Assembly: GCA_040776805.1 (NCBI GenBank)
Contig: JAXGZS010000004.1
Coordinates: 1 to 64,000, forward strand
Length of the DNA: 64,000 bases
Direction of reading: 5' to 3'
Source: UBA7702 sp040776805
GTDB taxonomy: Bacteria; Bacillota; Dehalobacteriia; UBA7702
Shown here: positions 25,256-33,958 of the stretch, one piece after another
How the letters are laid out: each line of letters begins with the position of its first letter
Numbering within the stretch: position 1 is the first letter of the stretch
The notes under the pieces: model-generated
The model's input: the letters and a program-made list of their open reading frames with translations, nothing else
Database searches by the model: none
What the model was told of the DNA's origin: nothing
Program-made: the position numbers and the translations under genes

Positions 25256-26413
25256 TTAAAACAGATTGCGGATGATATCGGCGCCGCCGATAAACGTCCC
25301 GAGAGAAGCGCCGATATTGGCCATAAAGACCACGAGAAGCGCCCTTAACAGCCGATTTTTGTAGATCCCCCGAAGGCTGAAAATATCCTCGGTGATATTT
25401 TCCAAATCCCGCACCGTGGGTTTGCGCAGGGACGCTTCCACCAGGCCGGTAAACCAGCCGCAGGCCAAAACGGGATTCAGGGTGGTAAAGGGCGCCGCCA
25501 CAAAGGAGGTCAAAATACTCAAGGGATGCCCCAAAGATAAGGCGGTGAAGAGCGCCGCCAAGGTGCCGGTGAGCAGCACCCAGCGGGATAGCTGGGCAAT
25601 GCCGTCCTGAACGCCGCCAAAGAACGCGTAGGCCAGCAAAGCGATGAGAACAAGGGAAATCAACCAGCCGATCCATTTCCCCACAGGGCTTTTGGGTGGT
25701 ACGGTGCTGATGCTTTCCAGATCCTGGCTTTTAAAAATCTCCTCTTTCACACCGGGAACGTGGGCGCCACCCAAAACGGCGACGACTTTTTTCCCCGGGG
25801 CGCTTTTGATCTTTGCCGCCAAAAACTGGTCTCTTTCACTGATCAGTGTCTGCCCCACACTGGGAAATTCCTCCTTCATGCCGACAATGGCCTGTTCCAG
25901 CATATCCTCTTGCAACAGTTTTTGCAGATCCTGATCGGAAAGGTCAGCCTCCTCGTCGGAGCCGAGAAACAAGCCGGTGAGCAGCTTTGCTTTTTCCCAA
26001 AATTTTAGTTTGCGCCAGATGCGCAAAAATGTCGTTTGAATATTGCGGTCCGCTAAGACCAGTTCGGCGCCGACCTCCTTGGCGCTCTCAATCCCCTGCT
26101 TCATTTCGCCGCCCAAGGGGGTATTTAACTTCTTGGCCAAACGTTTTTGATAGGAACCGAGAAATAAATTTGCCGCCAGAAAACCGACTTTTTTGGCCTT
26201 GATTACCTTGATGAGGTCGGCGTCTTGCCAGGCAGTGGGGTTTTGCATATTTTGATAGCGCCCTTCGTCCAGTTCCACGCATACGCTGTCCGGTCTTTCT
26301 TCTTCGATCACTTCTTTGACCAAAGCGACGCTCTCCTTGGATACGTGGGCCGTGGCGATGAGAATGATCTCTTTCCCTTCGTAAGTCAGATGGGTCACAT
26401 TTTGTCGCGTCAT
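25256..26413 (-). CDS. TraB-family membrane protein
   Basis: A 385-residue protein of the TraB/PrgY group. I start it at MTRQNVTHLTYEGKE (26413) behind AAAGGAG. The N-terminal domain has the family pattern ILIATAHVSKESV, CVELDEGRYQNM and GGEMKQGIE, with ATAHVS and GGAHVPGV as possible metal-site motifs. Four or more C-terminal membrane helices (about 265-385) follow. Relatives include the enterococcal pheromone-shutdown protein and a eukaryotic mitochondrial protein; the biochemical role is unsettled, with metalloprotease activity proposed. It lies behind vanX on the same strand with a 162-bp gap that has no clear terminator, so read-through from the van operon is possible. Confidence 0.85.
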   Translation of the reverse strand: MTRQNVTHLTYEGKEIILIATAHVSKESVALVKEVIEEERPDSVCVELDEGRYQNMQNPTAWQDADLIKVIKAKKVGFLAANLFLGSYQKRLAKKLNTPLGGEMKQGIESAKEVGAELVLADRNIQTTFLRIWRKLKFWEKAKLLTGLFLGSDEEADLSDQDLQKLLQEDMLEQAIVGMKEEFPSVGQTLISERDQFLAAKIKSAPGKKVVAVLGGAHVPGVKEEIFKSQDLESISTVPPKSPVGKWIGWLISLVLIALLAYAFFGGVQDGIAQLSRWVLLTGTLAALFTALSLGHPLSILTSFVAAPFTTLNPVLACGWFTGLVEASLRKPTVRDLENITEDIFSLRGIYKNRLLRALLVVFMANIGASLGTFIGGADIIRNLF

Positions 26414-26575
26414 CTTTTCTCCTTTACGCGGCAAAAAGATCAAGTCTTTTCTCAAAAGAGCGCCGCCATACCGTTAGTATACAATAAAAGATTTCTCCCC
26501 GTCAATGCGTACTGTTTTACGTAGAAGCAAATACAGTTTTTTCTCTTTTTACTTTTGGCTTCTGTTTTATCTCAG

Positions 26576-27184
26576 TCAGAACAGGGGAAAATCAAAGTAC
26601 GTATCGAGATAAGGTTCCTCTTTCAAGGTATAATGCCACCACTCTGCAAAAAAGGGCGCGAAACCGTTCTTTTCCATCAAAGAGCGCAAAAAGCGCCGGT
26701 TGCGGGAAGCTTTGGAGGAAATCTCCCGGGCCCCGTGGTGAGAAAGGGAATCCATAAAATCAAAGGAGCCGCCCATATCGAGGAGTTCGAAATCATTCAG
26801 CCGATAGAGAGTAAGATCCACGGCGCCGCCGCGGCTGTGGGCGGATTTTTTTGCCACATACCCTTCTTCGATCATGGCCCCCCTCTCTATATGAGGGTAG
26901 TGCTTGGCTTTGGTGAGGAAATCCTCCTTTTGGGCAGCCCAGCGCAAAAAACAGTCCACGGCCCGCTGGGGGCGGTAACCGTCCCAAAGCAGCAGACCAT
27001 AACCGAGATCCGCGGCTTGTGCCTGAACCTTTTGCAGTGCCGCCGCCAATTCGTAGGTGCCGGCGACGCGGTTAACGAGATAACCCGCCACCGGTTTGCC
27101 GGTAAAATTGTCCCAGGTGGCATACTTGGCGTCCCAACAGACGCCGGACAGCACTTCATCTAAAAAAACAAATCCTTTTTCCAT
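26576..27184 (-). CDS. vanX: VanX D-Ala-D-Ala dipeptidase
   Basis: A 202-residue zinc dipeptidase, the same length as enterococcal VanX. Its catalytic residues fall at the same numbers: Arg71 (DGYRPQ), His116 and Asp123 in SAHSRGGAVDLT, Glu181 and His184 in EWWH. It removes D-Ala-D-Ala so that only D-Ala-D-Lac precursors enter cell-wall synthesis. It is the last gene of the van operon. It starts 10 bp behind the ligase stop with GAGGTC as ribosome binding site. Confidence 0.95.
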   Translation of the reverse strand: MEKGFVFLDEVLSGVCWDAKYATWDNFTGKPVAGYLVNRVAGTYELAAALQKVQAQAADLGYGLLLWDGYRPQRAVDCFLRWAAQKEDFLTKAKHYPHIERGAMIEEGYVAKKSAHSRGGAVDLTLYRLNDFELLDMGGSFDFMDSLSHHGAREISSKASRNRRFLRSLMEKNGFAPFFAEWWHYTLKEEPYLDTYFDFPLF

Positions 27185-27194
27185 CTTTTTGACC

Positions 27195-28226
27195 TCATTT
27201 CTTTAAGGCTAAGTCAATACAGCGATCCATCACCGCGGACAGAGGCATCCCGGCGGCGGCCATCATCCGGGGATAGCGGCTGTAGGCAGTACAGCCGGGG
27301 AACGTATTGACCTCGTTCAAAACAATCTCCCCGTCTTTCTGTAAAAACAGATCCACCCGGGCCAGCCCCGTACAACCTAAGGCGCGATAGATCTTTTTGG
27401 CGGTTTCCCGCACCCGCTCTCGCTCCTTTACGGAAATGGCCGCGGGCACTGTAATCGTAGCGTTTTCGGAACCCTCTTCCGGGGCGCTTTCCTGATGAAT
27501 GCGAAAGAAACCGTGGGCAAGGGTGATCTGATCCACTTCGCCAACGATGAGTTCCGCGCCGCTGCCCAAAACGGCGCAGCCCACCTCGGAACCGATAATC
27601 GCCTCCTCAATCAAGACTTTTTCGTCGAACTCCCGGGCCGCGGCCACCGCGGCGTAAAAATCCGCTTCGCGTTGCACTTTGGTCACGCCGAAGGAGGAAC
27701 CGGAACGGGCCGGCTTCACGAAAACAGGATAGGGCAGAGAGGAGAGATTGCAAGAATCGGCGCCGGAAAGCAGCCAAAAGCGGGGTGTGGCGATACCGGC
27801 GTTTTTCACGATCAGGTGGGTCAACGCCTTGTCCATGCAAAGGGCGGAGCTTTCAATGCCGCAGCCCACATAGGGAATCCCGGAAAGCTCCAAAAGCCCC
27901 TGAATCGCCCCGTCTTCCCCTGTTTTGCCGTGGAGTACCGGCAGCACCGCGTCGAGACGGATGATCTGATAGCCACCGTCCTCCAAAACGAGAAGACCGT
28001 GGGTGGTGCGGTCCGGCGACAGCAGCACATCTCGACAGGGGCGGTTTTCCCAACCGAAATCGGCAGAATCGCACATTTTCCAAGCGCCTTTTTTGGTAAT
28101 GCCGATGGGAATCGGGTCATATTTTTCAGGATCAAGATTTTTCATGATTTCTTTGGCAGATTTCACCGACACATCATGCTCTTCTGAACAGCCGCCGAAA
28201 AGAACGGCGATCTTTATTTGTTGCAC
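27195..28226 (-). CDS. vanB: D-alanine--D-lactate ligase, VanA/VanB type
   Basis: A 343-residue ATP-grasp ligase. Long blocks match VanA/VanB: ILFGGCSEEHDVSVKSA with two changes, LHGKTGEDGAIQG, FVKPARSGSSFGV, EVGCAVLG and SRYPRMMAAAG. Glu16 and Ser177 match VanA. His244 in FRIHQE is the residue that selects D-lactate over D-alanine in VanA, so depsipeptide synthesis is expected rather than housekeeping Ddl activity. The start is GTG at 28226 after AAAGGAGTG, overlapping vanH by 13 bp. The letter type is uncertain: gene order is vanB-like but the sequence is also close to VanA, so the symbol should be read as a class label. Confidence 0.92.
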   Translation of the reverse strand: MQQIKIAVLFGGCSEEHDVSVKSAKEIMKNLDPEKYDPIPIGITKKGAWKMCDSADFGWENRPCRDVLLSPDRTTHGLLVLEDGGYQIIRLDAVLPVLHGKTGEDGAIQGLLELSGIPYVGCGIESSALCMDKALTHLIVKNAGIATPRFWLLSGADSCNLSSLPYPVFVKPARSGSSFGVTKVQREADFYAAVAAAREFDEKVLIEEAIIGSEVGCAVLGSGAELIVGEVDQITLAHGFFRIHQESAPEEGSENATITVPAAISVKERERVRETAKKIYRALGCTGLARVDLFLQKDGEIVLNEVNTFPGCTAYSRYPRMMAAAGMPLSAVMDRCIDLALKK

Positions 28227-29215
28227 AGGGTTTCACTCCTTTCAAAATCAAGGCAATTTAATACGGTCTTTTCCACCGTATCATAGAGGGCGCGTTGGGT
28301 ATGGTAGGCCGTGTGGGGCGTGATGATCACCTGGGGCATCTCTTCCAATTGCAGCAGCAAGCGGTGATCGATGGGCTTTTGGCGGTAATCGAAGTAAAAG
28401 AGGCCCTCCTCCCCTTCGAGGACGTCCAAGGCAGCGCCGCCCAATTCATCCCGGGTCAGCGCCGTGATCAGAGCGTCGCTGTCCACAAGGGCGCCGCGGC
28501 CGGTATTGATCAGAAAAGCGCCCGCTTTCATTTGGGCGATACGCTCTTCATCGAGAAAATGATAAGTCTTTTCCGTCAGGGGTAGATGGAGGGTAACGAT
28601 GTCGCTTTCTTCTAACAGGGTCTCAAGGGAAACATAAGACACTCTTAGTGAAAGATCGGGATCGGGATCGTAGGCCAGGATCCGGCAGCCGAAGCCAAAA
28701 AGCCGCCGGATCACAGCTCTGCCGATGCGCCCGGTACCCAAAACGCCAACGGTAAGATCCCTTAGCTCCCTGCCACGGGCGGCCTCAAGGCGAAAATCGT
28801 GGCTTTGGGCGCGGCTCACCACCGACTTGGCGTTCCGGATCGCCAGCAACAGCAGCATCACGGTATAATCGGCGACGCTGCCGGGAGAATAGACGACGTT
28901 GCCCACGGTGATACCCAGTTTTTCCGCCGTCTCCACATCGATATGATTATGACCGATGCTGCGAGTGGAAATATATTCGACGCCCATATCCTTCAAGGCA
29001 AAGAGCGTCGAAGAGGCAATGCGCGCTTTATGGCTGACGCTGATGCAGCGGTTGCCCCTGGCCAAAGCAGCATTATCGACAGAAACCGGGGCCTTGGTGA
29101 TGGTGGGGAGCACCCGAAAGCGAGGGGAAATCTCCCGAAATAGATGGGCCTCTTCTTTTTCACAGCCGTAAACCGTAATTTTTGTTGGTATCGTATTCAT
29201 GGTACCCATGATCAT
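28214..29215 (-). CDS. vanH: VanH D-lactate dehydrogenase
   Basis: A 333-residue D-2-hydroxyacid dehydrogenase that reduces pyruvate to D-lactate for the ligase. The NAD-binding motif is GVLGTGRIGRAV. The catalytic His lies in ITPHTAYHT. VanH-specific stretches are CISVSHKARI, YISTRSIGHNHID, SPGSVADYTVMLLLLA and GGAALDVLEGEEGLFY. Three in-frame ATGs near the start (29215, 29209, 29200) are possible; the third aligns best with known VanH. It overlaps vanW upstream and the ligase downstream, indicating coupled translation. Confidence 0.93.
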   Translation of the reverse strand: MIMGTMNTIPTKITVYGCEKEEAHLFREISPRFRVLPTITKAPVSVDNAALARGNRCISVSHKARIASSTLFALKDMGVEYISTRSIGHNHIDVETAEKLGITVGNVVYSPGSVADYTVMLLLLAIRNAKSVVSRAQSHDFRLEAARGRELRDLTVGVLGTGRIGRAVIRRLFGFGCRILAYDPDPDLSLRVSYVSLETLLEESDIVTLHLPLTEKTYHFLDEERIAQMKAGAFLINTGRGALVDSDALITALTRDELGGAALDVLEGEEGLFYFDYRQKPIDHRLLLQLEEMPQVIITPHTAYHTQRALYDTVEKTVLNCLDFERSETLCNK

Positions 29216-30050
29216 CCCTACCTTTTTCTCCTTCTTTGATGATTACCGTTTCCGGAGGAAGCTCATAACCAATTTGACAAAGGTTACGGTATAAGCGTTT
29301 GAAGGCAACGCATTCGCCGTGCTCCCGATCCATCACCCTTTGACGAACATCCACTTCCTCATAGGTTTTTTGATTTTTCGTATAATAGAAGGGTTCGCCG
29401 TTGACGATTTCATAGGTGTACCCCTCGTCGATATCCGTATAAATCCTGGCAATGATATGCTCCTCGTCAAAATCGAGATCAATTTGAAACGTCATGGCGG
29501 TTTCGTTTTTGACCTTCAAATCGACCCAACCTTCGGAAACGGTGGCATCGACGCCAATCGGCGCGTCGCTGGGGGGTTCGGGAAAATCCTTTACGGCATG
29601 GCCCCGGCGCTCCACAATGGTCAAAGGCGTATGTAGAAAGGCCCAAAAGAGCAGGTTGCTCATTTGACACATGCCGCCCCCCGGTGCGGTGGTCAGTTCG
29701 CCGTCGATGACGGTGAGCCCATCTTTGTAGGGGATCTTTCGATCGGCGTCCCGCACCAAAAGCCAAAAGGAGAAGGTTTCCTGGGGTTTGATCAAAATCC
29801 GATGGAGGGTGGCGGCGGCCAGCTTCAGGTTGAACACTTTGTTTTCCTGATAGATCATATCAAAGCCAGTTTCCCTATTATAAAGAGGGCAGCCGGTCTC
29901 AAAAAGCAGATGCGGCAAAAGGCTTTCCCCCTGCTCTTTGGCGTAAAAGTTGCCGTCCAGGTTCATTGCCGCGTAAAAACAGGCGGTTTTTTGTTTGACC
30001 CTCAGCGGCAGCAACCAGGGAAATATCTGGGTTAGACGTTTTCGTTTCAT
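29160..30050 (-). CDS. vanW: VanW protein
   Basis: A 296-residue VanW-family protein. The family core is visible as NLKLAAATLHRILIKPQETF, then GGGMCQMSNLLFWAFLHTPL and ERRGHAVKDFP. VanW occurs in vanB-, vanG- and related clusters and has no proven activity; it is not required for resistance in vanB strains as far as I know. Here it sits between vanY and vanH, as in vanB clusters. Its 3' end overlaps vanH by about 40-56 bp, depending on the vanH start. Confidence 0.92.
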   Translation of the reverse strand: MKRKRLTQIFPWLLPLRVKQKTACFYAAMNLDGNFYAKEQGESLLPHLLFETGCPLYNRETGFDMIYQENKVFNLKLAAATLHRILIKPQETFSFWLLVRDADRKIPYKDGLTVIDGELTTAPGGGMCQMSNLLFWAFLHTPLTIVERRGHAVKDFPEPPSDAPIGVDATVSEGWVDLKVKNETAMTFQIDLDFDEEHIIARIYTDIDEGYTYEIVNGEPFYYTKNQKTYEEVDVRQRVMDREHGECVAFKRLYRNLCQIGYELPPETVIIKEGEKGRDDHGYHEYDTNKNYGLRL

Positions 30051-30089
30051 GTTCCGATCATCCTTTCCTCATCAGTCGGTTACGACGGC

Positions 30090-30866
30090 TTATTCTGCCG
30101 CCTCTTCCCCGGCGTCAACGGGGTCGACATATTTTTCAATATATTCTTCCAAACACAGGTTTTCCTTGTAGATGGTCGATGCCGCTGTTTTACCCACGTA
30201 GCGGTAATGCCAAGCTTCGTAATGGGTACCGGTCAGCTCCTCCTTGCCTTCGGGATAGCGCAGGATGAAACCGTATTGATGGGCGCTTTCCGCAAGCCAG
30301 GTATAAACCTCTCCGGCAGTGGACTTCATCGGATCCGCGTTGATATCCACAGCGAGCCCCAGCTGGTGTTCACTGCTTCCCGGCGGCGAAACATAGGTTT
30401 CCGCCAGAGCGGCAGCCGCCTCGCGGTCATACCCCAATTTAACGTAAGCTGCGATTTTCTCATCGAGGAGCGCTTGCTGTTCCTCTGCTCCCCGGTAGCC
30501 GGAAGCCACTATGGGATAAACGCCTTGAGATCGGGCGTCGTCGAACATCTGTTGCAGCGCCGGAACAATGGCAGTGGCCACGGACTCGCCGTTGGCCAGT
30601 AAAGTCAGATCCACGCTATCATCAGCGGGAATTTCATTTTGGCGGTTCACCAAAATCAAAAAATCCTCTTCTTCTGCTTCCTCGCCGCCGACCAAACCGA
30701 TCTGGTCCTTCAGCAAAAAAGCGGAAGTCATCGTAGCCAGGAGCAGCAGAAGCAGGAACGGTAATGTTCTGATTCTTTTCCGCCGCGCTGATTTTAGATA
30801 ATGACCGCGCTTTTTTCTCTTTTCTCTCTTTTCTATCGTCTGATTTATTTGGCTCATTTGGCTCAT
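30090..30866 (-). CDS. vanY: VanY D,D-carboxypeptidase, membrane anchored
   Basis: A 258-residue VanY-type zinc D,D-carboxypeptidase. A very basic cytoplasmic N-terminus and one membrane anchor (about 35-52) place the catalytic domain outside. Zinc ligands and catalytic residues appear as His167 and Asp174 in SSEHQLGLAVDIN, and Glu217 and His220 in EAWHYRYVG. FLILVNRQNEIP and GVYPIVASGYR are typical of VanY of vanB clusters. It trims the terminal D-Ala from pentapeptide stems that escape VanX. It is the first gene of the resistance operon. The ATG at 30866 follows GAGGGGG, and a VanR-type promoter lies upstream. Confidence 0.93.
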   Translation of the reverse strand: MSQMSQINQTIEKREKRKKRGHYLKSARRKRIRTLPFLLLLLLATMTSAFLLKDQIGLVGGEEAEEEDFLILVNRQNEIPADDSVDLTLLANGESVATAIVPALQQMFDDARSQGVYPIVASGYRGAEEQQALLDEKIAAYVKLGYDREAAAALAETYVSPPGSSEHQLGLAVDINADPMKSTAGEVYTWLAESAHQYGFILRYPEGKEELTGTHYEAWHYRYVGKTAASTIYKENLCLEEYIEKYVDPVDAGEEAAE

Positions 30867-30915
30867 TCTGCCCCCTCAAGCGTAAAAGAACAGCCCGCTC
30901 TCTTTTGATATCACT

Positions 30916-30981
30916 ATCATACCAAAGATGAGCAGGCTGTTCTTTAATATTCGCTTGTAAGATTCTTAAGATGTTCTTAAG
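30916..30981 (-). promoter_or_regulatory. VanR-controlled promoter of vanYWH-ligase-X
   Basis: CTTAAG occurs at 30965-30970 and again at 30976-30981, an 11-bp period typical of OmpR/PhoB-family dimers. A weaker third half-site lies one period closer to the gene. The -10 box TATGAT lies at 30916-30921 on the minus strand. There is no good -35 box, as expected for an activated promoter. The spacing from the boxes to the -10 is the same as in front of vanR. Confidence 0.7.
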
Positions 30982-30995
30982 CTGAGGTTCATTTT

Positions 30996-32132
30996 TTAGG
31001 CATCGCCTTTGGGCAGCAGAACAGTGAAGACCGTTTGCCGGTTTTCGCTTTTCGCCTCAATGGTACCGCCGTGGAGGGAAATGATTTCCCGGGCAATGGA
31101 TAAACCCAAACCGGAGCCGCCCGTATTGGAGGCGCGGGCCTCGTCGAGGCGGAAAAATTTCTCGAAGAGTGCTTCTAATTTTTCCGGTGGTATGGTGACC
31201 CCATGGTTTGCAAAGGACACCGCCACTTTATCCCCCTGTTCCTTGGCAACAATGACGATTTCCGTACCGGGATCGCTGTAAGCCGCCGCGTTTTTTAGGA
31301 TATTGTTGAACACCCGGGCCAACTTCACGGCATCGCCGCAGACGGTAAGATGTTCGTCGGCACGGAGCACGGCTTTGTTGCCGTTTTCCGAAAGAATCGG
31401 ATAAAACTCATCGATCATCTGTACCAGCATATAGTAGAGGTCGATGGGTTCTTTTTCCAAACGGATCTGTTGCAAATTATAACGGGTAATCTCAAAAAAT
31501 TCATTGATCAGCGTTTCCAGGCGATAGGCCTTGTTTAAGGTGATATGAACGTATTTTACCCGCTGGGCTGAGGGCATATCCGGCGCTTCGTCCAGCAGAC
31601 TCAGATAACCGATCACGGAAGTCAGCGGCGTTTTGATATCGTGGGCGAGATACATCACAAGATCGTTCTTTTTCTGCTCCGCCAATTGTGCCTCAAGGGT
31701 GCGCTTTTCCAAAGTCTGGCGCACCGTATTCAGATTTTTTTCCGTGGCGGACATTTCCGGCGGCAGTACGATATATTTGCCGTCCTGCTTGACCAGGGCG
31801 TCGATGCCGCCGTTGATTTCATTAAAATAACGGGTAAAGCGTCGAATGAAGAAATAGAATAGCAGGAAAAAGACGATGGCGATGGCCAGCAGCCAAATAA
31901 GGGTAATGTTATTCCGAAAGACCGTCTGATAAATAGAGAGGGCGTCGTAATAATCCATGGGGAAAAAGCTTTGCAGCAGAGAGACGACAAAATCGCCGCC
32001 TTTATTCTGCCAAAAAATGGCATAAAACAAGGCAATGATGACCACCGCGGCAAGGAGCATACCAAAGCTCCAAAAGTATGTTTTGGTGATCAGCCGTGAA
32101 TAATCCCCTTGGCGTTCGTCTTTACGCTTCAA
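30996..32132 (-). CDS. vanS: VanS sensor histidine kinase, VanA-type
   Basis: A 378-residue sensor kinase. The start is probably TTG at 32132, behind GGAGTGGGG and overlapping the vanR stop by 11 bp. Two membrane helices (about 19-40 and 76-96) enclose a short external loop of about 33 residues. The phosphoacceptor is His164 in YLAHDIKTPLTS, the same number as in VanSA. LLDEAPDMP, FFEITRYNLQ and the N box VFNNILKNAAAYS are nearly identical to VanSA as I remember it. VanSB, in contrast, has a long external domain and an HELKTP box. So this kinase is of the VanA class inside a vanB-like gene order. Confidence 0.92.
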   Translation of the reverse strand: MKRKDERQGDYSRLITKTYFWSFGMLLAAVVIIALFYAIFWQNKGGDFVVSLLQSFFPMDYYDALSIYQTVFRNNITLIWLLAIAIVFFLLFYFFIRRFTRYFNEINGGIDALVKQDGKYIVLPPEMSATEKNLNTVRQTLEKRTLEAQLAEQKKNDLVMYLAHDIKTPLTSVIGYLSLLDEAPDMPSAQRVKYVHITLNKAYRLETLINEFFEITRYNLQQIRLEKEPIDLYYMLVQMIDEFYPILSENGNKAVLRADEHLTVCGDAVKLARVFNNILKNAAAYSDPGTEIVIVAKEQGDKVAVSFANHGVTIPPEKLEALFEKFFRLDEARASNTGGSGLGLSIAREIISLHGGTIEAKSENRQTVFTVLLPKGDA

Positions 32133-32823
32133 TTTTATACCCCACTCCCCAGATGGTTTTGATGTATTTCGGATGCTCCACGGTGTCACTCATCTTTTCC
32201 CGCAAATGACGGATATGGACGGTGATGGTGTTATTGCTTTTGCTGTAATACTCATCCTGCCAAATTTCATGAAAGAGTTCTTCGGCGCTGACGACACTTC
32301 CCTTCTTTTCCAGCAAAATACGGAGAATGGAAAACTCCGTTTTCGTCAGCATCAGGGGTTTTTCGTTCAGCAGGCATTCATGGGTATCCACATTCATCAC
32401 CAACCCGGAGTGGACGATGACCGGGGAAGCAGCCTCCCCTGTCCGACCGGGATTGTACCTTTTATATCTTCTCAACTGCGCTTTGACCCGGGCCACCATC
32501 TCCAAAGGGCGGAAGGGTTTCGTGATATAATCATCGGCGCCCAAAGTCAGCCCCGTAATTTTATCGGTTTCCTCGTCTTTGGCCGTCAGCATGATGATGG
32601 GGTAATGATGGTGTTCCCGTATTTTTTGGCAAAGGGTCAAGCCGTTCATGTCCGGAAGCATGATATCGAGGATGGCGAGATCCAGTTTGGTGGTCTCAAT
32701 GCACTGAAGTGCCTCCAACGCTCCATAGAACTTATATACGGTGAAATTTTCGCTCTGCAGATAGACTTCCACCAGATCCGCGATTTCCTGCTCGTCGTCG
32801 ACGACGAGTATTTTGCTTCCCAT
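32122..32823 (-). CDS. vanR: VanR response regulator, VanA-type
   Basis: A 233-residue OmpR/PhoB-class regulator. I start it at the ATG at 32823, eight bases behind AGAGG; a GTG three codons earlier is possible. The receiver has Asp53 (LAILDIMLPD) and the C-terminal winged helix includes KSNNTITVHIRHLREKMSD and KTIWGVGYKIEA, closely like VanRA. Phosphorylated by VanS, it should activate its own promoter and the vanY promoter. Both carry matching direct repeats. Confidence 0.93.
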   Translation of the reverse strand: MGSKILVVDDEQEIADLVEVYLQSENFTVYKFYGALEALQCIETTKLDLAILDIMLPDMNGLTLCQKIREHHHYPIIMLTAKDEETDKITGLTLGADDYITKPFRPLEMVARVKAQLRRYKRYNPGRTGEAASPVIVHSGLVMNVDTHECLLNEKPLMLTKTEFSILRILLEKKGSVVSAEELFHEIWQDEYYSKSNNTITVHIRHLREKMSDTVEHPKYIKTIWGVGYKIEA

Positions 32824-32863
32824 ATCAAACACCTCTTCCTGTCAGTGCCGGCGGCCTGATTTT

Positions 32864-32929
32864 ATCATAGCAGAAAGATCTCTTTGTTTTGTGACTTCTT
32901 TCATGACGAAATCTTAATCTTTTCCTAAG
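32864..32929 (-). promoter_or_regulatory. Autoregulated vanR promoter with VanR-type boxes
   Basis: The half-sites CTTAAT (32913-32918) and CCTAAG (32924-32929) are 11 bp apart. The -10 box TATGAT on the minus strand lies at 32864-32869. The distance from the -10 to the first half-site is the same as in the vanY promoter, supporting a shared regulator. Confidence 0.65.
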
Positions 32930-32984
32930 ATGAGCTCGCCAAGACCATTGTACGCTTTTTGGCCTTGGTTTTCAAGTTTCCGCT

Positions 32985-33022
32985 TTAAAACAGCAAAGCC
33001 CGGCAGGATCTCCTGCCGGGCC
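32985..33022 (-). terminator. Terminator of uppP
   Basis: GCCCGGCAGGA and its complement (32998-33008 and 33011-33021) form an 11-bp stem. On the minus strand it is followed by TTTGCTGTTTT. It separates uppP from the vanR promoter. Confidence 0.8.
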
Positions 33023-33048
33023 CCGGACCAATGCGGCAGTCCGAACCT

Positions 33049-33909
33049 TTATTTCAATGCGAATACCAACAAAACAACGATGCCTAAAATGATGCGGTAC
33101 CAACCGAAGATTTTGAAGTCGTGCTTTTTGATATACCCCATCAAAAAGCGAATCACCAGTATCGAAACGATAAAAGCCACGATCATTCCGATGATCAGGG
33201 AGATCAGTTCCGGGCCGGTAAAGGCAAAACCAAACTGAAAGAGTTTTAGCAGACTGGCGCCGAACATCACCGGGATGGCCAGATAAAAAGTGAATTCCGC
33301 CGAAGCTGTCCGGGATACGCCCAAAAGCAGAGCGCCGACAATGGTGGCGCCGGAGCGGGAGGTTCCGGGGAAAATAGCGGCAATCAATTGGAACAAGCCG
33401 ATGGCCATGGCAAGACCGTAACTGATCTCCGCCGTACTGTTGACCTTCGCCGCCTTGCCCTTGTGTTGATTCTCCACGGCAATGAAGGCGACCCCAAAAA
33501 CGATCAGGGCAACGGAAACCATTTGGTAATTATAAAACAGCGCCTCAAAGGTTTCATTGAACAGCAAACCGATCACAGCCGCGGGAACGCAGGCCACGAG
33601 GATTTTCCCCCATAATTTCAGGATATCCGCCTTCACGTAAGATCCAAGGCCTTTGGGGCACAGCGGTACAGGGTTTTCCTTTTTACCGAAGGGAAAGATT
33701 TGGTGCCAAAAAATCACCACCACCGCCATGATCGCCCCCAGCTGAATCACCACTTCAAACATGCTCCAGAAGGCTTTCGTTACCTGCAAACTGACGAACT
33801 CGTTCAACAGGATCATATGGCCTGTGCTGCTAATGGGGAGCCATTCCGTAATCCCCTCTACAATACCGAAAAGAACGACTTTTAACATTTCCATCAAATC
33901 AGGATTCAT
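33049..33909 (-). CDS. uppP: Undecaprenyl-diphosphatase (BacA family)
   Basis: A 286-residue membrane phosphatase with about eight helices. The two signature motifs are EGITEWLPISSTGH near the N-terminus and PGTSRSGATI in the middle. It recycles undecaprenyl pyrophosphate to the monophosphate carrier used in cell-wall synthesis and gives bacitracin resistance when overproduced. It lies directly ahead of vanR on the same strand, but its own terminator and the van promoter intervene, so the link is positional. Confidence 0.93.
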   Translation of the reverse strand: MNPDLMEMLKVVLFGIVEGITEWLPISSTGHMILLNEFVSLQVTKAFWSMFEVVIQLGAIMAVVVIFWHQIFPFGKKENPVPLCPKGLGSYVKADILKLWGKILVACVPAAVIGLLFNETFEALFYNYQMVSVALIVFGVAFIAVENQHKGKAAKVNSTAEISYGLAMAIGLFQLIAAIFPGTSRSGATIVGALLLGVSRTASAEFTFYLAIPVMFGASLLKLFQFGFAFTGPELISLIIGMIVAFIVSILVIRFLMGYIKKHDFKIFGWYRIILGIVVLLVFALK

Positions 33910-33958
33910 TGATTCACATCTACTTTCTTTTATGTTGTATTACGCTGCTGATTTCCCC

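Noticed and set aside
27195..28226. Housekeeping D-Ala--D-Ala ligase (ddl)
   Set aside because: His244 in FRIHQE, the VanA-like blocks and the vanH/vanX neighbours indicate D-lactate specificity.
26576..32823. A Tn1549- or Tn1546-like element carrying the van cluster
   Set aside because: No integrase, transposase, relaxase or inverted repeats are seen between 25 and 34 kb, and the surrounding genes are ordinary.
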